The notes: generated by a model from the letters alone, not told the origin. A stretch of DNA of 52,845 nt from Chitinophagaceae bacterium (GCA_014379345.1 JACMLY010000101.1:1-52845), one strand, 5' to 3'; positions 26,621-37,027 are shown, counted from the first letter of the stretch. Translations and numbers: made by a program.

Positions 26621-28334
26621 AATACCCCGCCGCATGATCATCACCGCGTTTATCCGCGACGGCTTCTATTTTTCCGTCTGTTGAGATGACTATTAACTCG
26701 ACCCGTCCGATCTGGTTCGCCTGGCTGATCCTGTATCCAAGTTGTTGCAATTTTTCGCGCACGTTATTAGGAAAATCTTTTTCTACCAGTATTTCATCAG
26801 GCAACCATTGATGATGAAATTTTGGTTTGTTTACCGCATCTACGGGTGTCATATCAAATTCAAGAATATTCACCAGCGTTTGAAATACCGAAGTGGGGAT
26901 CGTTGTTCCTCCCGGTGTGCCCACCACGATATAAGGCTTATTGCCTTTCAGTACAATCGTAGGTGTCATTGAACTCAGCATGCGTTTACCTGCCGCAATC
27001 GCGTTGGCATCTGCCCCAACAGCTCCATACATGTTAGGCACCCCTGGTTTTACACTAAAGTCATCCATTTCATTATTCAACAAAAATCCGGCGCCACCTA
27101 CTACGGTGCCGCTTCCATAGCCGCCATTCAATGTAGTTGTCACTGCTACGGCATTCCCATCTCTATCGTATATGCTTAAATGAGTTGTTTCCTCGCTTTC
27201 TGCAATTATACCGGCTTGTATATTTTTACTGCTTCCCGCTTTGTCTTCACTATAATCTGTCATTCGTTCTTTTGCATAATCTTTACTGATCAATTTTTTG
27301 ACAGGCACTTTATAAAAATCAATATCTCCCAAATATTTTGCCCGGTCAGCAAATGCCCTGCGTTCTACTTCTGTCATCAGTTGTACCGTTTGCCAGTTTT
27401 GAAAACCATATTTTTTTACCGGCTTGTCTTCGATCATATTCATCATCTGAGGCAACATAATTCCTCCACTGCTGGGCAAGGGCATGGTAACGATCTGGTA
27501 ACTCTTATAATCAAATAATACGGGCTCTCTTTTAATAGCCTTATAATTCTTCAGATCATCATAGTCAATGATTCCCTTTCCTCTTTTCATTTCCTCTACT
27601 ATCAGGCGTGCTGTTTCACCTTCATAGAATCCTTTCTGGCCATTATCCCGGATCCTCTTTAATGTATTACCGAGATCCTTTTGAAATAATGTATCTCCTG
27701 CTTTCCATTTTTGTGTATTTACAAAAACAGGGATCACCGTATTATGACTGAGAAATCGCTGTTGGGAGTTGTTCAGGCTTCTTGCTTCCGCTTCCGTGAT
27801 CACAAAACCTTTGTCAGCCAGGTCGATGGCGGGTTGAATAAGAGAAACAAAAGAGAACTTTGCATATTTGTGTGCTGAAAATAACCCGGCTACCGTACCC
27901 GGCACTCCTGCTGCAAGGTGGCCATGCTGGCTTAATGAGGTTTGGGCATCGCCATTGGAGTCCAGGTACATATTACGGGATGCATTTCGCGAAGCTTTTT
28001 CCCTGTAATCGATGCTGATCGGTTTACCATTCGCCAGTTGCGCTACCATAAAACCTCCGCCGCCAATATTACCGGCCCCGGGATAAACAACCGCTAGAGC
28101 CAGCTGCGTAGCTATGGCAGCATCGACGGCATTGCCACCTTCCTTTAGAATAGCCAATCCAACTTCGCTTGCCAGGGGATGGGCCGATACCACAGCCCCA
28201 TTTCTGCATTCAACTTTTTTTTGAACAGCGTACTGATAAGCATTCAGCTGGATGGGTGCTGCTATCTTCTTCCCTTCCGAACACCCGATGATCAATACAG
28301 CAGCAGCAGATACATAACAAATCGATCGTTTCAT
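26619..28334 (-). CDS. ggt: Gamma-glutamyltransferase, lipoprotein
   Basis: A 571-residue Ntn-hydrolase precursor that cleaves or transfers the gamma-glutamyl group of glutathione and related peptides. The N-terminus is a lipoprotein signal (MKRSICYVSAAAVLIIGC, lipid-bearing C18), so it is membrane-anchored on the periplasmic side or exposed. The self-cleavage and catalytic site is the first Thr of EETTHLSIYD (T383), which becomes the N-terminus of the small subunit. The substrate region NGGYGSGTVVGGAGFLLNNEMDDF and the glycine-rich GNIGGGGFMV are intact. The gene is convergent with the glycosyltransferase gene and divergent from the TonB receptor gene. Confidence 0.95.
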   Translation of the reverse strand: MKRSICYVSAAAVLIIGCSEGKKIAAPIQLNAYQYAVQKKVECRNGAVVSAHPLASEVGLAILKEGGNAVDAAIATQLALAVVYPGAGNIGGGGFMVAQLANGKPISIDYREKASRNASRNMYLDSNGDAQTSLSQHGHLAAGVPGTVAGLFSAHKYAKFSFVSLIQPAIDLADKGFVITEAEARSLNNSQQRFLSHNTVIPVFVNTQKWKAGDTLFQKDLGNTLKRIRDNGQKGFYEGETARLIVEEMKRGKGIIDYDDLKNYKAIKREPVLFDYKSYQIVTMPLPSSGGIMLPQMMNMIEDKPVKKYGFQNWQTVQLMTEVERRAFADRAKYLGDIDFYKVPVKKLISKDYAKERMTDYSEDKAGSSKNIQAGIIAESEETTHLSIYDRDGNAVAVTTTLNGGYGSGTVVGGAGFLLNNEMDDFSVKPGVPNMYGAVGADANAIAAGKRMLSSMTPTIVLKGNKPYIVVGTPGGTTIPTSVFQTLVNILEFDMTPVDAVNKPKFHHQWLPDEILVEKDFPNNVREKLQQLGYRISQANQIGRVELIVISTDGKIEAVADKRGDDHAAGY

Positions 28335-28460
28335 TGCCAGTTTTTTAAATAAAAATAGTAGAAAGCAAAATCAGAGCCAGCGTTTTGAAAGAACAAACTG
28401 TCTATTTAAGTGTAAATTATGCTGTTACGCTTGCCAATCAAACTGTAAAAACCAAAAAAG

Positions 28461-31313
28461 ATGAGAAAATTTAGAAATGCGTATGTAAGTTCTGTGATTC
28501 TTGTAATGTTTCTTTTTTCAAGTATTTACTCATTTGCTCAAGCCACAGGTACAATTAAAGGTACTGTGAAGGATGCCAATGGGCAGCCTTTACAAGGCGC
28601 TTCCGTGCAGGTGCAGGGATCAAGAGGAGGCACAACCACTGATAATAGTGGAAACTATTCGCTGTCTGCACCCACAGGAAAACGTGTTCTGATCATTTCA
28701 TTCGTAGGCTTTGGCACACAAAGGATGGATGTGGTGGTCACTGAAGGCACAACCTTACAACAGGATGCCGCGTTGTCAGATGTCGGAGATCTTACTAATG
28801 TAACTGTAATAGGATCCAGAAACGCTTCACGTACGCGGGTGCAAACACCTGTGCCGGTGGATGTCATTCCGATCTCACAGGTTATTAATGAGATCGGTCA
28901 GGTTGATGTTAACCAGATACTCAATTTTATTGCCCCCTCATTTCAATCAGCCAGGCAAACCATTTCTGATGGCACTGACCACGTGGATCCCGCACAATTG
29001 CGTGGTTTGGGTACAGACCAGGTTTTGGTGCTGATCAATGGCAAACGTCGCCATCAATCGGCCCTGGTGAATGTCAATGGAACGGTAAACCGTGGCCAGG
29101 TGGGCACTGATATGAGTGCCATTCCTGCTACTTCAATAGACAGGATCGAAATACTACGGGATGGAGCCGCCGCACAATATGGGTCCGATGCCATAGCCGG
29201 TGTTATTAATATTGTATTGAAGAAAAGAACCGGATTGCTTGAAGCCGGGATCAGCTACGGTGGTTATGTTACCAACTACGACAAGAATTTTGCTTTATAT
29301 AAGATTACCAATAAAGCCGATGATCCGTCGGTAAAAGTAACCGATGGCAATACGCTGCAGGGTTCTATTGGTTATGGATTTGGTATTGGAAAAGGCTATC
29401 TCAGCGTGACCGGCGAATTCATTAACAGGCTTGGAACAAATCGTACGGGTACGTATACGGGTGCCGTTTATCCAAATGTAGGCGGAGTGAACAGGGATGA
29501 TTCAATTATGGCCGCGAGGGGCCAGACCCGCAACACATTTGATATGCGCGTTGGCAATTCTGCCATGAAGGGCGGTGCAGGCTTTTACAATTTTGGTTAT
29601 CCCATAGGCGCAAACGGCGAATTGTATGTATTTGGAGGTTATAGTAAAAAGAAAGGGGAAGCCACGGGTGTTTATCGTTACCCAAGCGGAATACCCGGAA
29701 ATGCAACAACTTATGCATCGAATGTTTTTGCACTTTATCCGAATGGATTCTTACCCGAAATACATTCTGATATTATAGACTTCTCAACGGCTGCGGGATT
29801 CCGTACAAAATTCAATGATTGGAATTTCGACATCAGCAATACTTTTGGCATGAACAAGTTTGAGTTCGGTGTTGAAAATTCTGTTAACTACAGCCAGTTT
29901 GCAGTCGCCGGTAACAATCAAACGAAATTCGATGCGGGTGGATTAAAATTCCTGCAAAATACCGTGAATGCGGATATTTCAAAAAAATACAATGTACTAC
30001 AGGGCTTGAATGTAGCCGCCGGTTTGGAATATCGTTTTGAATCATTTGGACTGATAAGCGGTGAGGAAGCCTCCTATAAAAACTTTGATGTCAATTCAAA
30101 GGCGGCAGCAGCAGCGCAGGTATTCCCTGGATTCGTGAATACGATCGGCGATGATAAAACAAGAAATGCAAAAGCTATCTACATTGATCTTGAACAGGAT
30201 TTTACGGATAAGTTTTTGCTGACAGGTGCATTGCGTTTTGAAAATTACAGCGACTTCGGGTCCACGCTTAATTATAAATTCTCCAGCCGGTATAAATTTA
30301 GCGAAGCCTTCAATATTAGAGCTTCTTTGAGTTCAGGTTTCCGTGCCCCTTCTATGCAACAACGCTTTTTTGCAAAAACAAATACATTGTTCGTATCTCA
30401 GGGAGGTATACTGGTTCCGGTTCAGGCGGGAACTTTTACCAATGACAGCGATCCGGCCCGAATTTTGGGAATTCCGAAATTGAAAGAAGAGACAAGCCAG
30501 AATTATTCTGTTGGCTTCACAGCCCGGCCTTTTACCGGATTTGAATTAACTGTGGATGCTTATCAGATCGATATCGATAACAGGATCATATTGACCAATA
30601 ATTTTACGGGCGGAAACAATGCCCAGTTGAAAGCACAGCTCGATGCCGTAGGCGCAAGTACCGCAAACTTCTTTACCAATGCTATTGATACACGCGCAAG
30701 AGGATTGGAAGCAGTTGCGTCTTACAATGTGCGTTTTTTGAGAAAGCATTCATTGCGCACAACATTGGCCATGACTTTTATCGACAATGAAGTTAAAAAA
30801 GGATCTGATGGAAAGCCGATCATTCACGCTTCAGATATTTTAGTCAGCAGCGGTCAGTTAGCAAATTATTTTAACCGCGAAGATCAAAGTCGTGTGGAAG
30901 TTGCCAGTCCGAAAAATAAGATCAGCCTTGCTTTTAATTACAAGTACAGCAAATTTTCAGTGATGCTGCGGTTTGTGAATTTTGGCAAAGTCATCTATTT
31001 GGATCCAAGTATAGATCCGGCCAATCCCGGTGTATTTCCAATGAATGCTTTTAATGGTAATCAAAGAGAAACATTAGACCAGGAATTCTCCGCAAAAACC
31101 GTAACAGATCTTTCGTTGTCTTACCAGATCATTACTCCTTTGGCAATCACTATCGGTGCGAATAATCTTTTTGATGTCTATCAGGATAAGCATACGCACA
31201 GTGGAAATATGAGCACGGGTCGTTTTGTATACAGCAGACGTGTTCAACAAATGGGTTTCAATGGGGCCTATTATTTTGCACGATTAAAGCTTACCATCGA
31301 TACCAAAAAATAG
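28461..31313 (+). CDS. TonB-dependent receptor with carboxypeptidase-like N-terminal domain
   Basis: A 950-residue outer-membrane transporter. It has a signal peptide (about 1-27, ending SFAQ), then a CarboxypepD_reg-like domain (about 32-110, GTIKGTVKDANGQPLQGASV). The plug follows (about 120-260) with DPAQLRGLGTDQVLVLINGKRRHQSA and EILRDGAAAQYGSDAIAGVINIVLKK, then the barrel with SSGFRAPSMQQRFF. The plug fits classical siderophore or vitamin-type receptors rather than SusC: no SusC signature, no SusD gene. The ligand is unknown. The gene ends at a strong terminator and is followed by a 59-bp inverted repeat. Confidence 0.92.
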   Translation: MRKFRNAYVSSVILVMFLFSSIYSFAQATGTIKGTVKDANGQPLQGASVQVQGSRGGTTTDNSGNYSLSAPTGKRVLIISFVGFGTQRMDVVVTEGTTLQQDAALSDVGDLTNVTVIGSRNASRTRVQTPVPVDVIPISQVINEIGQVDVNQILNFIAPSFQSARQTISDGTDHVDPAQLRGLGTDQVLVLINGKRRHQSALVNVNGTVNRGQVGTDMSAIPATSIDRIEILRDGAAAQYGSDAIAGVINIVLKKRTGLLEAGISYGGYVTNYDKNFALYKITNKADDPSVKVTDGNTLQGSIGYGFGIGKGYLSVTGEFINRLGTNRTGTYTGAVYPNVGGVNRDDSIMAARGQTRNTFDMRVGNSAMKGGAGFYNFGYPIGANGELYVFGGYSKKKGEATGVYRYPSGIPGNATTYASNVFALYPNGFLPEIHSDIIDFSTAAGFRTKFNDWNFDISNTFGMNKFEFGVENSVNYSQFAVAGNNQTKFDAGGLKFLQNTVNADISKKYNVLQGLNVAAGLEYRFESFGLISGEEASYKNFDVNSKAAAAAQVFPGFVNTIGDDKTRNAKAIYIDLEQDFTDKFLLTGALRFENYSDFGSTLNYKFSSRYKFSEAFNIRASLSSGFRAPSMQQRFFAKTNTLFVSQGGILVPVQAGTFTNDSDPARILGIPKLKEETSQNYSVGFTARPFTGFELTVDAYQIDIDNRIILTNNFTGGNNAQLKAQLDAVGASTANFFTNAIDTRARGLEAVASYNVRFLRKHSLRTTLAMTFIDNEVKKGSDGKPIIHASDILVSSGQLANYFNREDQSRVEVASPKNKISLAFNYKYSKFSVMLRFVNFGKVIYLDPSIDPANPGVFPMNAFNGNQRETLDQEFSAKTVTDLSLSYQIITPLAITIGANNLFDVYQDKHTHSGNMSTGRFVYSRRVQQMGFNGAYYFARLKLTIDTKK

Positions 31314-31338
31314 AAATAGGTATAATTCTCTTATTAGA

Positions 31339-31370
31339 AAAAGTAGCTCCGGCATGAGCTACTTTTTTTT
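31339..31370 (+). terminator. Rho-independent terminator of the TonB receptor gene
   Basis: A 10-bp stem (31340-31349 with 31356-31365) around a 6-nt loop runs into eight T residues. It lies 26 bp after the receptor stop codon. The T-run directly abuts the 59-bp inverted repeat. Confidence 0.92.
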
Positions 31371-31429
31371 GCCACGAATTGCACGAATTATCACGGATTA
31401 AGTCCGTGGTAATCCGTGAAATCCGTGGC
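31371..31429. repeat. 59-bp inverted repeat, CACGAATT-word family, copy 1
   Basis: The arms are built from words such as CCACGAATT, GCACGAATT and TCACGGATT, and pair imperfectly around a short centre. GCCACG starts the left arm and CGTGGC ends the right arm. Two further copies with the same length and ends lie at 38975-39033 and 44601-44658. Confidence 0.92.
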
Positions 31430-31482
31430 TAACTTTTTTTTGTTTCTTTCCTTTTGGTACATTCACAGCTTATAATGGTAGT

Positions 31483-34014
31483 ATGAATAGAACTTTGTTT
31501 TTTCTCATTTTTTTGATCATATCCGTTATTGCGCATTCACAGCCCCAATCACCTGATCAATTCCTTGGATATAAATTAGGCAGCCGTTACACACCACATT
31601 TTCAGGTTGTCAATTATTTCAAATATATCGCAGCATCAGTAACGGGTATGGTGAAACTGGAGCAGTATGGTGAAACCAATGAGGGTAGACCGTTATTACT
31701 GGCCTATATCGCGTCTTCTGAAAATAGCTCGCGTTTTGAAGCCATCAGAATGAATAACCTGCGACTGGCAGGTGTTGCCTTAGACAAAATGGCGCCAGAT
31801 ATCAACGGCCCGGCAATTATATGGCTGAGCTATAATGTTCACGGAAATGAAACGTCCAGTTCTGAGGCTGCCATGCTTACAATTTATGAATTGGTCAATC
31901 CGGCAAATAACCGTGCAAAAGAATGGCTGAAAAATACGGTAGTTATAATTGATCCGTGCATTAACCCGGATGGCCGCGACCGGTATGTGAACTGGTACAA
32001 TGGAGTGATTGGCAAAAACGCCAACCCGCAACCGTTCGTGCGTGAACATATCGAACCGTGGCCAGGCGGCCGTTCTAATCATTATTATTTTGATCTTAAC
32101 CGGGACTGGGCCTGGCAAACCCAGGTTGAAACGCAAAGCAGGATTGTCAAATACAATCAATGGCTGCCGCATGTTCATGTCGACTTTCATGAACAGGGCT
32201 ACAATGCGCCCTATTATTTTGCTCCTGCCGCTGAACCCTTTCATGATGTGATCACGGCCTGGCAGCGGGAGTTTCAAACAATGATCGGCAGGAACAATGC
32301 AAAATATTTTGATGAGAACGGGTGGTTATATTTCACCAAAGAGCGATTCGATCTTTTTTACCCGAGTTATGGTGACACGTACCCCACCTATAAAGGAGCA
32401 ATCGGAATGACCTACGAACAGGGAGGTAGTAGCAGGGCCGGCACAGCGGTTATCAACGGTGATGGTGACACGCTCACCTTATGGGACCGGTTATATCATC
32501 ATTATACAACAGGTATTGCGACCATCGAGATCACTTCATTGAATGCGAACAGAGTAGTACAGGAATTTAAAAAGTATTTTGATAAAGCAAGGTCTGCTCC
32601 CGCAGGAGAATACAAGGCGTATGTCATAAAAACAGACGAAGGCGATAAGATCAACCGCTTAAAAAAATTATTAGATCGTAACGGCATTGATTGGGCCTAT
32701 TCCAATGCAGCAGGCCTTTCGGGTTTCAATTACTTTTCCTCAAAAATTGAAAATTTCAAGGCAGGAGTGGGCGATATCGTTGTTAATGCAAACCAGACGC
32801 ATTCAAATTTATTAAACGTATTGTTTGAAAGGAATTCAAGGCTGAGTGATTCGGCTACTTATGATATCACTGCCTGGTCCATTCCTTATGTGTATGGATT
32901 GCAAACTTATGGACTGGATAATTACGTAACTGCAACATCAAAAACAGATCCTGCATTATTAAATGATCCATCATCATCCCGGGTGGCTTATGCGTATGCA
33001 ATTAAGTGGAATGGCTTGCACAGTGCGCGGTTTTTGTCGGAGCTTATGAAAAAAGGGATCAAGGCCCGGTACGCAGAGCAGCCTTTTTATATGAAGGGAA
33101 AAGCTTTCGAAAAAGGCACTTTGCTGGTGACAAGAACAAGCAATGCCGGCTATAATAATATTCTTGAAAAGCTTGTCAGGGAAGCTGCTCAAATCGCCGG
33201 CATAGAGTATACGCCCGTTGAAACAGGGTTTGTAGATAAAGGGTTCGATGTGGGATCCGATAAAGTCAGGATCATAAAAGCACCGAAGGTGGCATTGATT
33301 GCCGGCGAAAATATTTCTTCTTTAAGCATGGGCGAAATATGGCATTTTTTTGATGTACAGATCCAATACCCTGTCAACATCGTTTGGGTAAATGATCTTA
33401 ACCGGAACATCTTAAAAGAGATCGATGTATTAATTTTCCCGGATGGGAATTATCGGTATTTTATAGAAAAACAAATGAATGATGCCCTGAAAGAATGGGT
33501 GATAAGCGGAGGAAAAATTATTGCCATGGAAAATGTAGTTGCTCAAATGGCCAGAAGTGAATGGGGCATAAAATTAAAAGAGACCGATGATAAGAAAGAT
33601 TCTAAAAAAGACGATAAAAAAGAAGACTATAGTACTTTAAAAAGATATGAAAACCGGGAAAGAGATTACATTCCTAACAATAACCCGGGATCTATATTTA
33701 AGGTAGAACTTGATAACTCACACCCGCTCGCCTTTGGTTACCCGGATTACTATTACACCATTAAGCAGGATGATAATATATATGAATTTTTTAAAGAAGG
33801 GGGCTGGAATGTCGGCTTCATTAAAAAAAACAATTTCGTTACCGGCTTCACCGGTAGTAAAACGAAAGATAAACTCAAAGACGGCTTGTTATTTGGTGTA
33901 CAGGATATGGGTCGGGGTTCGATCATTTACCTGTCTGACAATCCCATATTCAGGAGCTTCTGGGAAAATGGGAAATTGATGTTTGCCAATGCCGTGTTTT
34001 TAGTTGGACAATAA
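31483..34014 (+). CDS. Exported M14-family zinc carboxypeptidase with C-terminal GATase1-like domain
   Basis: The 843-residue protein has a signal peptide (MNRTLFFLIFLIISVIAHSQ). Its Peptidase_M14 domain (about 35-340) has zinc ligands H120 and E123 in HGNETSSSEA and a downstream His in LPHVHVDFHEQ (230-237). TYEQGGSSRAG probably carries the catalytic Glu. Beyond about 600 a Rossmann-like segment (KVALIAGENISSLSMGEIW, DVLIFPDGNY, WVISGGKIIAMEN) resembles a class I glutamine amidotransferase fold without an obvious catalytic Cys. A lysine/aspartate-rich stretch interrupts it near 700. It probably removes C-terminal residues from peptides or muropeptides outside the cytoplasm. Confidence 0.87.
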   Translation: MNRTLFFLIFLIISVIAHSQPQSPDQFLGYKLGSRYTPHFQVVNYFKYIAASVTGMVKLEQYGETNEGRPLLLAYIASSENSSRFEAIRMNNLRLAGVALDKMAPDINGPAIIWLSYNVHGNETSSSEAAMLTIYELVNPANNRAKEWLKNTVVIIDPCINPDGRDRYVNWYNGVIGKNANPQPFVREHIEPWPGGRSNHYYFDLNRDWAWQTQVETQSRIVKYNQWLPHVHVDFHEQGYNAPYYFAPAAEPFHDVITAWQREFQTMIGRNNAKYFDENGWLYFTKERFDLFYPSYGDTYPTYKGAIGMTYEQGGSSRAGTAVINGDGDTLTLWDRLYHHYTTGIATIEITSLNANRVVQEFKKYFDKARSAPAGEYKAYVIKTDEGDKINRLKKLLDRNGIDWAYSNAAGLSGFNYFSSKIENFKAGVGDIVVNANQTHSNLLNVLFERNSRLSDSATYDITAWSIPYVYGLQTYGLDNYVTATSKTDPALLNDPSSSRVAYAYAIKWNGLHSARFLSELMKKGIKARYAEQPFYMKGKAFEKGTLLVTRTSNAGYNNILEKLVREAAQIAGIEYTPVETGFVDKGFDVGSDKVRIIKAPKVALIAGENISSLSMGEIWHFFDVQIQYPVNIVWVNDLNRNILKEIDVLIFPDGNYRYFIEKQMNDALKEWVISGGKIIAMENVVAQMARSEWGIKLKETDDKKDSKKDDKKEDYSTLKRYENRERDYIPNNNPGSIFKVELDNSHPLAFGYPDYYYTIKQDDNIYEFFKEGGWNVGFIKKNNFVTGFTGSKTKDKLKDGLLFGVQDMGRGSIIYLSDNPIFRSFWENGKLMFANAVFLVGQ

Positions 34015-34235
34015 CTGCAGAACCGCCTCCGATGACCGGATATGTTTACAAATTCCCAAATTTGATAAGTGGGGGGCATTCATTGACAAGGTTTCATTTA
34101 TTTTAGCGTCTTAACAGGCCTTAAAAAGGCATTATTGCAGCTCTTTAATGAATTTAATGATTTCTATGTGCATAGAAAAAACATAGTAAAAAAAACCATT
34201 TGATTGATTTTAAAGATTTGTAAATAGCACGCATG
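34015..34235. other. Intergenic gap without recognisable gene
   Basis: About 220 bp between the M14 gene and the promoter of the PIG-L gene. It is AT-rich, with no open frame resembling a gene, no heptamer array and no strong hairpin. Confidence 0.5.
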
Positions 34236-34267
34236 TTTGATATAATGATACAGGGCAGATAGTTTTG
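34236..34267 (+). promoter_or_regulatory. Bacteroidetes-type promoter of the PIG-L operon
   Basis: TTTG at 34236-34239 and TAGTTTTG at 34260-34267 are 20 bp apart. This fits the Bacteroidetes consensus of TTTG, 19-21 bp, TAnnTTTG. The proposed ATG at 34297 is 30 bp downstream. This suggests that the PIG-L gene and what follows can be transcribed independently of the M14 gene. Confidence 0.7.
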
Positions 34268-34296
34268 ATGATGCGGCCTTGAATAAACCACACGAC

Positions 34297-36780
34297 ATGA
34301 AGATTATTTACACGAAGATTTTTATTGTATTCTGTCTTTTCTCTTTGTTGCCATCAGGCAACGTTGCGCAAACTCCGGCTTCTTATACATCTGCAGAAAT
34401 ATTATTACAATTAAAAAAAGTCAACACACTTGGTTCAGTGTTATACATAGCGGCCCATCCTGATGATGAGAATACCAGGCTATTGGCCTATCTCTCTAAG
34501 GAAAAACTTTATCGCACAGGATATTTGTCGCTCACAAGGGGAGACGGAGGGCAAAACCTGATAGGGGATGAACAGGGTATTGAACTGGGGTTAATAAGAA
34601 CGCAGGAACTGCTGGCAGCGCGAAGGATCGATGGTGCAGAGCAATTTTTTACGAGAGCATATGATTTCGGTTTCTCTAAAACTACTGAAGAGGCATTGCA
34701 TATTTGGGATAAAGAAAAAACGCTGTATGATGTAGTATGGGTGATCCGCAAATTTCAGCCGGATGTAATTATCACGCGTTTCCCGGAAGACAGCCGCGCG
34801 GGCCACGGACAGCATTCAGGTTCTGCTGTATTGGCTCATGAAGCATTTAAAGCCGCAGCGGATCCCAATCGCTTTGCTGAGCAATTCAAATATGGCGTAC
34901 AACCCTGGCAGGCCAAGAGAATTGTTTGGAATACTTTCAATTTCGGAAATACGAATGCAACATCCGAAGATCAGTACAAAATTGACGTAGGCGTATATAA
35001 CGCGATCCTGGGCAAAGGGTATGGAGAGATTGCAGCTGAAAGCCGCAGTTTGCACAAAAGTCAGGGATTTGGCGTTGCCCGCAGCCGGGGCCAGGCCTTT
35101 GAATATTTCACCTTTGTTGAAGGTGAACCTATCGGCAATGACCTGATCAATGGTGTCAATACCGGGTGGCAACGCGTCCAAAACGCGGAGAAAGTTCAAT
35201 GGGCGATCGATCAGTTGATAGCTTCCTACTCTGTCACGAACCCGGAAAAATCTGTTCCTGCACTGGTGAATCTTTATAAAGAAATAGCTTTATTAAAAGA
35301 AGGAAATTGGAAAAACCAGAAATTAAAAGAAGTTCAACGCCTGATAGAGATATGCAGTGGCTTGTGGATGGAGTCGACCACGAATAATCCTTATGCGGTA
35401 TTGAATGATTCAATCAGGTTTAATTTTCTGTTGAACAACCGTCTCGGAACTAATATTGTTCTTCAAAAAATATCGGTTGGCATTTTTGACACCGTTTACC
35501 AGCAAACATTGGGGACCAACCGCAATTTTAATTTTAGTAAGACGATACTTGTGCCTGCCACCAAAACCATTGCCCAACCTTATTGGCTGGAACAGGATAT
35601 GAATGAAGGAAGTTTTAATGTCGGCGACCTTTCTCAAATCGGCAATCCCGAAAGCAAGCCATCTTTTGAAGTGCAGTTTGACGTAAGGATAGAAGGTCAC
35701 GATTTTAATTTCACGCGGCCTGTTCTCTATAAATTCACAGACCCGGTGAAGGGTGAGCTCTATCAGCCCGTAACTCTTTTGCCTGCCATCACCGGGCGTT
35801 TTGAGCCTTCGGTCGTGCTGCTGAATTCCTCGCAGGAAAAAGCTTTTGACGTGATTGAAAGGGTTCAGAGCAGGAGTAAGGTTACCGGCAAACCTGTGCT
35901 GGAGAATACTGGAAATGTTTCTATAAATTTTCGCGGCAATTTTGCCAATGCAACGTATTCATATGGGGCTAAAAGAACCAGCGCTGAAATGCAGGTGAAG
36001 ACTTCCAGGCTTTCATTTGAACAAAACGGGAAATCGCAGACGGCTTATGAACTTCGAACCATATCGTACGATCATATTCCCCGGCTCGACTATTTTCATA
36101 CACCCGCAATTAAACTGGTTACGGCCGATATAAAAATTGTTGGCAGGCGGATCGGTTATATAGAAGGAGCAGGCGATAAGGTTCCCGATGCATTATTGCA
36201 AATGGGCTATGAAGTAATTATTTTAAAAGAAAAAGATATCACGCCTTCTTTTTTGAAAACACTGGACGCCGTTATAACGGGCATTCGCGCTTATAACGTT
36301 CATGAATTTATGAACGATAAATATGAGATTCTGATGGAATATGTGAAAGAAGGGGGCAACCTGATCGCGCAATACAGCACGAGTAATTTCGTCAGCTCGT
36401 TGAAATCGAAGATTGGGCCCTACCCATTTTCTATTTCAAGAAATCGTGTTACTGAAGAAAAAGCAAAAATCAATTTTTTAAATCCTTCTCATATTGTCCT
36501 TAACTATCCGAACAGAATAACAGATGCTGATTTTGATAACTGGATACAGGAGCGGGGAATTTATTTTGCAGCCGACCTTGACCCGAAATATGAAACGATT
36601 TTATCCATGAAGGATACAGGTGAGCAGGAACAGAAAGGAAGTCTTATTATTGCTGAATACGGGCGGGGAAAATTCGTATATACAGGATTGGTTTTTTTCA
36701 GGCAACTGCCTGCAGGCGTGCCGGGAGCCTACCGGTTGCTTGCCAACATCATTGCATTGAATAAAAAGAAGGGTTTTTAA
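34297..36780 (+). CDS. Large exported PIG-L family deacetylase with C-terminal GATase1-like domain
   Basis: An 827-residue protein with a signal peptide (MKIIYTKIFIVFCLFSLLPSGNVAQ). The N-terminal LmbE/PIG-L domain (about 45-270) has the zinc motif AHPDDE at 53-58 and GHGQHSG at 169-175. The family removes N-acetyl groups from GlcNAc-type sugars. This member is more than three times the length of the classical enzymes. It continues with beta-rich segments and a C-terminal Rossmann-like region (RRIGYIEGAGDKVPDALLQMGYEVIIL, DAVITGIRAYNVHE, YVKEGGNLIAQYSTS) like the one in the upstream M14 protein. The ATG at 34297 is preferred over TTG 34279. The stop is followed one base later by a small membrane-protein gene. 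Confidence 0.88.
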   Translation: MKIIYTKIFIVFCLFSLLPSGNVAQTPASYTSAEILLQLKKVNTLGSVLYIAAHPDDENTRLLAYLSKEKLYRTGYLSLTRGDGGQNLIGDEQGIELGLIRTQELLAARRIDGAEQFFTRAYDFGFSKTTEEALHIWDKEKTLYDVVWVIRKFQPDVIITRFPEDSRAGHGQHSGSAVLAHEAFKAAADPNRFAEQFKYGVQPWQAKRIVWNTFNFGNTNATSEDQYKIDVGVYNAILGKGYGEIAAESRSLHKSQGFGVARSRGQAFEYFTFVEGEPIGNDLINGVNTGWQRVQNAEKVQWAIDQLIASYSVTNPEKSVPALVNLYKEIALLKEGNWKNQKLKEVQRLIEICSGLWMESTTNNPYAVLNDSIRFNFLLNNRLGTNIVLQKISVGIFDTVYQQTLGTNRNFNFSKTILVPATKTIAQPYWLEQDMNEGSFNVGDLSQIGNPESKPSFEVQFDVRIEGHDFNFTRPVLYKFTDPVKGELYQPVTLLPAITGRFEPSVVLLNSSQEKAFDVIERVQSRSKVTGKPVLENTGNVSINFRGNFANATYSYGAKRTSAEMQVKTSRLSFEQNGKSQTAYELRTISYDHIPRLDYFHTPAIKLVTADIKIVGRRIGYIEGAGDKVPDALLQMGYEVIILKEKDITPSFLKTLDAVITGIRAYNVHEFMNDKYEILMEYVKEGGNLIAQYSTSNFVSSLKSKIGPYPFSISRNRVTEEKAKINFLNPSHIVLNYPNRITDADFDNWIQERGIYFAADLDPKYETILSMKDTGEQEQKGSLIIAEYGRGKFVYTGLVFFRQLPAGVPGAYRLLANIIALNKKKGF

Positions 36781-36781
36781 T

Positions 36782-36937
36782 ATGAGTATTCGACCAGGAA
36801 GAAGAAATGTGGCTTTGGCTACCGCCATTGTAGTAGGATTGATCGTTGGTATTGTACTTAAGCGTGTAGCTTTTGGGATGCTGGTAGGTATTTTGATTGG
36901 AGTATTGGTTGGTGGGTTATGGATTGGTAAAAAATAG
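36782..36937 (+). CDS. Small glycine-rich membrane protein (51 aa)
   Basis: A complete frame starts one base after the PIG-L stop: MSIRPGRRNVALATAIVVGL, then a hydrophobic stretch rich in Gly and Val, ending GGLWIGKK. It has a basic N-terminus, two short hydrophobic segments with glycine-zipper-like spacing (VVGLIVGIVL and LVGILIGVLVGGLWIG), and a basic end. The tight coupling argues that it is real. I recognise no family. It may be a membrane accessory protein of the transport unit, but this is a guess from context. Confidence 0.6.
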   Translation: MSIRPGRRNVALATAIVVGLIVGIVLKRVAFGMLVGILIGVLVGGLWIGKK

Positions 36938-36960
36938 TTTAAGGTTTAAAGTTTAAGGTT
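36938..36960 (+). repeat. Heptamer array, unit GTTTAAR (left arm)
   Basis: GTTTAAG, GTTTAAA, GTTTAAG, GTT runs directly from the stop codon of the 51-codon gene. The inverted partner is at 37028-37061, so a long hairpin can form between the small gene and the symporter unit. Confidence 0.85.
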
Positions 36961-37027
36961 GACAAATAATTATTCATTTTCTTCTGTTGAGAGGACTAAA
37001 TTTTAAAACATTTTCACCACAAACCAC